Source of the DNA: JAKALD01 sp963817785
GTDB taxonomy: Bacteria; Pseudomonadota; Gammaproteobacteria; Burkholderiales; SG8-39
Length of the DNA: 64,000 nucleotides
Reading direction: 5' to 3'
NCBI GenBank assembly: GCA_963817785.1
Contig: CAWFPL010000002.1
Location: 248,001 to 312,000, forward strand
Shown here: piece after piece, positions 59,176-64,000 of the stretch
Numbering within the stretch: position 1 is the stretch's first letter
Layout: the number at the start of each line of letters is the position of its first letter
Notes under the pieces: generated by a model
Databases searched by the model: none
What the model was told of the DNA's origin: nothing
Seen by the model: the letters and a program-made list of their open reading frames with translations, nothing else
Position numbers and translations under genes: made by a program

Positions 59176-60266
59176 GCCTCAAGTGCGGCATCGTGGGGCT
59201 ACCCAACGTCGGCAAGTCGACGCTGTTCAACGCGCTTACCAGGGCCGGCATCTCGGCGGAGAACTATCCTTTCTGCACCATCGAGCCGAACGTCGGCATC
59301 GTCGAGGTGCCGGACGCGCGTCTCGCCGAGCTGGCGCGGATCGCGCAGCCGCAGAAGGTGATCCCGGCGGTGGTCGAGTTCGTGGACATCGCGGGGCTGG
59401 TCGCCGGAGCGTCGAAAGGCGAGGGACTGGGCAACCAGTTCCTCGCCAACATCCGCGAAACCGACGCGATCGCGCACGTCGTGCGCTGCTTCGAGGACCC
59501 GAACGTGGTACACGTCGCGGGCAAGGTCGACCCGGTCTCCGACATCGAGACCATCAACACCGAGCTCGCGCTGGCCGACCTGCAGACCGTCGACAAGCAG
59601 CTCGCCAAGTACTCCAAGGTCGCCAAGACGGGCGGCGACAAGGAGGCGCAGCGCCTGGTGGCGGTGCTCGAGAAGGTGAGCGCGGCGCTCGACCAGGGAC
59701 GCCCCGCGCGCAGCGTGGCGCTCGCCAGGGAAGAGCTGGCGGTGCTCAGGCCGCTGTTCCTGCTCACCATGAAGCCCACCGTGTACGTCGCCAACGTGGC
59801 CGAGAACGGCTTTCGCGACAATCCGCTGCTCCAGCGCGTCGAGGAGCACGCCCGCCGCGAAGGCGCGCCGGTGGTCGCGATCTGCGCCGCGCTGGAGGCG
59901 CAGATCGCCGACCTGGCGGAGGAGGACAAGCAGATTTTCCTCGCCGACATGGGCATGGACGAGCCGGGGCTGAGCCGCGTCATCCGGGCCGGATACCAGC
60001 TGCTCGGGCTGCAGACCTATTTCACCGCCGGGCCGAAGGAGGTGCGCGCCTGGACGGTGCCGGTGGGCGCCACCGCGCCGCAGGCGGCAGCGGTCATCCA
60101 CACCGACTTCGAGCGCGGCTTCATCCGTGCCGAGGTCATCGCCTACCCGGATTACGTCGCCGGCCGGGGCGAGCAGGGCGCCAGGGAAGCCGGCAAGCTG
60201 CGGGTCGAAGGCAAGGACTACGTGGTGAAGGACGGCGACGTGATGCACTTCAGGTTCAACGTCTGA
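59172..60266 (+). CDS. ychF: redox-regulated ATPase/GTPase YchF
   Basis: A 364-residue Obg-family protein. GLPNVGKSTLFNALTRAGI is Walker A, NYPFCTIEPNVGIVEVPD the switch I region, VDIAGLVAGASKGEGLGNQF the switch II, and a TGS domain with AWTVPVGATAPQAAAVIHTD ends it. Binds ribosomes. TTG start overlaps the pth stop. Confidence 0.96.
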   Translation: MSLKCGIVGLPNVGKSTLFNALTRAGISAENYPFCTIEPNVGIVEVPDARLAELARIAQPQKVIPAVVEFVDIAGLVAGASKGEGLGNQFLANIRETDAIAHVVRCFEDPNVVHVAGKVDPVSDIETINTELALADLQTVDKQLAKYSKVAKTGGDKEAQRLVAVLEKVSAALDQGRPARSVALAREELAVLRPLFLLTMKPTVYVANVAENGFRDNPLLQRVEEHARREGAPVVAICAALEAQIADLAEEDKQIFLADMGMDEPGLSRVIRAGYQLLGLQTYFTAGPKEVRAWTVPVGATAPQAAAVIHTDFERGFIRAEVIAYPDYVAGRGEQGAREAGKLRVEGKDYVVKDGDVMHFRFNV

Positions 60267-60307
60267 CGGCCTGCGGGCGCGGCTCACCCGGCGCTATCCT
60301 TGCGGCC

Positions 60308-60760
60308 GTGAACCCTCGCTGCGACGCGGCTCGAGAACAGGACCTGCCGCAGCTGGTCGAGCTGCTCGGGCTGCTGTTCGCGCAAGAAGCCGATTTTGCG
60401 CCCGACGCCGAAAAGCAGCGTCGCGCTCTAGAGCTCATCCTCGGCGACCCCGCCGTCGGACGCGTCTACGTGGCGCGCGATGGCAACCGGGTGGCGGGGA
60501 TGGCGAGCCTGCTGTTCACGCCGAGCACCGCGGAAGGCGGCAAGGCCGCCTGGCTCGAAGACCTGGTGGTGCGTCCCGAGTACCGCGGACGAGGCGTCGG
60601 CACCAGCCTTGTCGAGCACGTGATCGCCCAGGCACGCGGCGAGGGCGTGTCGCGTATCACGCTGCTCACCGACGCCGACAACGCGGGCGCGCAGCGACTC
60701 TACCGCAGCCTGGGCTTCAGCCCTTCGGCGATGCGGCCGATGCGTTTGAAGCTGCGTTGA
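60308..60760 (+). CDS. GNAT-family acetyltransferase
   Basis: A 150-residue single GNAT domain. DLVVRPEYRGRGVGTSLVEH binds acetyl-CoA, and LTDADNAGAQRLYRSLGF is the C-terminal motif. The substrate is unknown. GTG start; converges on bipA with 11 bases between stops. Confidence 0.82.
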   Translation: MNPRCDAAREQDLPQLVELLGLLFAQEADFAPDAEKQRRALELILGDPAVGRVYVARDGNRVAGMASLLFTPSTAEGGKAAWLEDLVVRPEYRGRGVGTSLVEHVIAQARGEGVSRITLLTDADNAGAQRLYRSLGFSPSAMRPMRLKLR

Positions 60761-60771
60761 ATCCCGGCGGC

Positions 60772-62604
<1,833 letters not shown>

Positions 62605-62671
62605 GGGATTCTTGCGTTGGGGCCGCGATTGTATCAGTCGCGCGGCCCGCGCAGGCCCCGCGTGCGAGTCC

Positions 62672-62926
62672 TCAGGCGCCGGAGGCCGGCCTGGCGCGCA
62701 GGTAGGCGGTCAGATCGTCGAGCGTGACCAGCTTGCGGTAGTCGCTTTCCGGGATGTCGACGTGCAGCTGCTCGTGCAGGCCGACGAGAAAGTTGAGCCA
62801 GTCCATCGAGTCGAGGTCGATCTGGTCGCGTAGCGGCCTGGTGGACACGATGTCCGCCGGCGAGACTTCGGGCGCGATGCTGCCGAGGATGCGGAAAACG
62901 GCGTCGCGGATGGTCTGTTCGTCCAT
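62672..62926 (-). CDS. acyl carrier protein-like protein
   Basis: An 84-residue carrier protein. Phosphopantetheine would attach to Ser40 in DLDSMDWLNFLVGL. It differs from fatty-acid AcpP in the motif (DSMDW rather than DSLDT/V) and in the neutral-basic C-terminus. It lies 1 base after the stop of the E2 gene on the same strand, so it is probably co-translated and may serve the same pathway. Confidence 0.83.
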   Translation of the reverse strand: MDEQTIRDAVFRILGSIAPEVSPADIVSTRPLRDQIDLDSMDWLNFLVGLHEQLHVDIPESDYRKLVTLDDLTAYLRARPASGA

Positions 62927-62927
62927 G

Positions 62928-64000
62928 TCAGAGCGCCTCGGGTTGTTGCAGCAGGGTGCGCAGCTCGGCGAGAAACAGGGCGCCGCGGTGGCCGTCGCTC
63001 GCGCGGTGATCGGCGGCCAGGCTCGCGGTCACCACTGGGATCACCTTCAGCGCTCCGTTTTCGGCCCAGGCGCGCTCGCGCACGGCGCCGAAGCCGATCA
63101 GCGCCACCTGCGGAGGGTAGATGACGCCGAAGACGCTGTCCGCGCTCTGCTCGCCGAGGTTGGTCACCGTCACGGTGGGCATCGACATCTCCGAGCTGCG
63201 CAGCGAGAAGGCGCGCGTGCGCTTGACCAGGTCGGCCAGCTCGCGCATGAGCTGATCGAGCGGCTTGGTATCGGTGTTCAGGATCGCCGGCGCGGCCAGC
63301 CCGCCCTGGCGCAGCGACACCGCGACGCCCACGTGCACCTCGCGCGAGGGCTCGAAGCGGCCTTCGCGGACGAAGCCGTTCAGCTCGGGGAACTTGGGCA
63401 GCGTCCTGGCCACCGCCTTGATGAGCAGCACCGCCATCAGCAGCCGCTCGGTCACCGGGCGGCGGGCGTTTTCCTCCGTCAGCCAGCGGCTCGCCTTCTC
63501 GAGCGGGACCTCGGCGGCGAGGTAGTAGTGCGGGATCTCGCGCTTGGAGCGCGCCATGGCCGCGGCGATGGTGCGGCGCATCTCGGCGCCGCGTGCCGCG
63601 GCGACGGCGGCCGCACCGGCTGCAGGTGCGGGCGGCGAAGGGGCTGGCTTCGCCGCCGCGCGCTCGACGTCCTCCACGGTGATCGCGCCTTCGGGCCCGG
63701 ACCCGGTCACGGTCTCCAGCGCGACGCCGAGATCCGCCGCGTGCCGCCGCGCGGCCGGCGAGACGCGGCGGCGGCCGAGTGGCGCAGCCGCCGGGGGCGG
63801 CGCCTCGACGGCGGCCGGGATCCGCACGGCCGGGGCAGGCCCCGCAGCGGCAGGCTTGGCGATCGGGTGCTCGACCTTCCATTTCGCGGCCTGCTCGGGC
63901 GTCTCTCCCGGAGCGCGCAGCAGCGCGAGCACGGTGTTGACCGGGATCCTGGTCCCGGGCTCGACGAGGAGCTCGTCGACCGTACCCTCGTCCCAGCATT
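62928..64000 (-). CDS. dihydrolipoamide acyltransferase (E2) of a 2-oxoacid dehydrogenase complex, partial
   Basis: About 356 residues are visible; the 5' end is outside. The visible start is the end of a lipoyl domain (WDEGTVDELLVEPGTRIPVN), then a Pro/Ala linker, an E3-binding domain (VSPAARRHAADLGVALETVT), and the catalytic domain ending in DHRASDGHRGALF, which holds the catalytic His and Asp. The lipoyl lysine lies upstream. Such E2s take acyl groups from a ThDP-dependent E1 to CoA. Substrate unknown; E1 is expected to the right. Confidence 0.87.
   Translation of the reverse strand, partial: CWDEGTVDELLVEPGTRIPVNTVLALLRAPGETPEQAAKWKVEHPIAKPAAAGPAPAVRIPAAVEAPPPAAAPLGRRRVSPAARRHAADLGVALETVTGSGPEGAITVEDVERAAAKPAPSPPAPAAGAAAVAAARGAEMRRTIAAAMARSKREIPHYYLAAEVPLEKASRWLTEENARRPVTERLLMAVLLIKAVARTLPKFPELNGFVREGRFEPSREVHVGVAVSLRQGGLAAPAILNTDTKPLDQLMRELADLVKRTRAFSLRSSEMSMPTVTVTNLGEQSADSVFGVIYPPQVALIGFGAVRERAWAENGALKVIPVVTASLAADHRASDGHRGALFLAELRTLLQQPEAL

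Overview
The window is a GC-rich, almost gap-free stretch of bacterial chromosome. Gene content and order point to a Betaproteobacterium. Typical blocks are metK/ahcY/metF with a PF04020 protein, DUF484-xerC, STAS protein-hslVU, argB-nucleotidase-slmA, ctpA-envC-gpmA, secB-SH3-gpsA-trmL-comF, coxBA..C-surf1-ctaA-ctaB-sco, ftsYEX-rpoH and lolB-ispE-tRNA-Gln-prs-rplY-pth-ychF. The family or genus cannot be fixed from this sequence alone. There is no prophage, IS element, CRISPR array, rRNA or integron; most of the window is core housekeeping DNA.

Layout. 1-4.4 kb: the end of an EAL phosphodiesterase, recQ, a hotdog thioesterase, a TDT-family carrier and a MliC lipoprotein. 4.4-7.9 kb: a ThDP-dependent enzyme facing a class V aminotransferase that carries an N-terminal Cro/YdaS-like helix-turn-helix; the gap between them is packed with palindromes. 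7.9-11.9 kb: the SAM cycle (metF, ahcY, metK), with a SAH riboswitch ahead of ahcY. 12-18.1 kb: two LpxL-type acyltransferases, a CoA-binding protein, dapF, a DUF484 protein, xerC, a wrecked chrA and an rlmI-like methyltransferase. 18.1-25.4 kb: a COG0523 GTPase, a STAS protein, hslVU, a DUF4010 membrane protein, an ECF sigma/anti-sigma/CWC module and hsp20. 25.5-38.7 kb: argB, slmA, moeB, ctpA/envC/gpmA, an ArsR-rhodanese-glutaredoxin-secB set, gpsA, trmL, comF, an amidase and bioC. 38.8-47.6 kb: the cytochrome c oxidase assembly cluster, in which ctaG appears to be reduced to an 18-codon stub. 47.6-56.5 kb: rpoH, ftsXEY, rsmD-coaD, mutM and a TPR-lolB-ispE run. 56.5-64 kb: tRNA-Gln, prs, rplY, pth, ychF, a GNAT protein, bipA, and an acyl carrier protein next to a 2-oxoacid dehydrogenase E2 that runs off the window.

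Regulation visible in the sequence. A perfect CIRCE element overlaps the rpoH promoter, and good sigma-32 promoters stand before hslVU and hsp20, so a two-tier heat-shock circuit can be read directly. The ahcY leader shows a SAH aptamer whose P1 3' strand is also the 5' arm of an intrinsic terminator, the layout of a transcriptional ON switch. The ArsR protein has two cysteines 66 residues apart, as in persulfide-sensing SqrR/BigR, and sits beside sulfur-handling genes.

The best candidates for something little described are the helix-turn-helix/aminotransferase fusion with its palindromic control region, the ACP/E2 pairing at the right edge, and the ctaG deletion. Many genes are joined by stop/start overlaps with non-ATG starts (TTGA, GTGA, probably CTGA).
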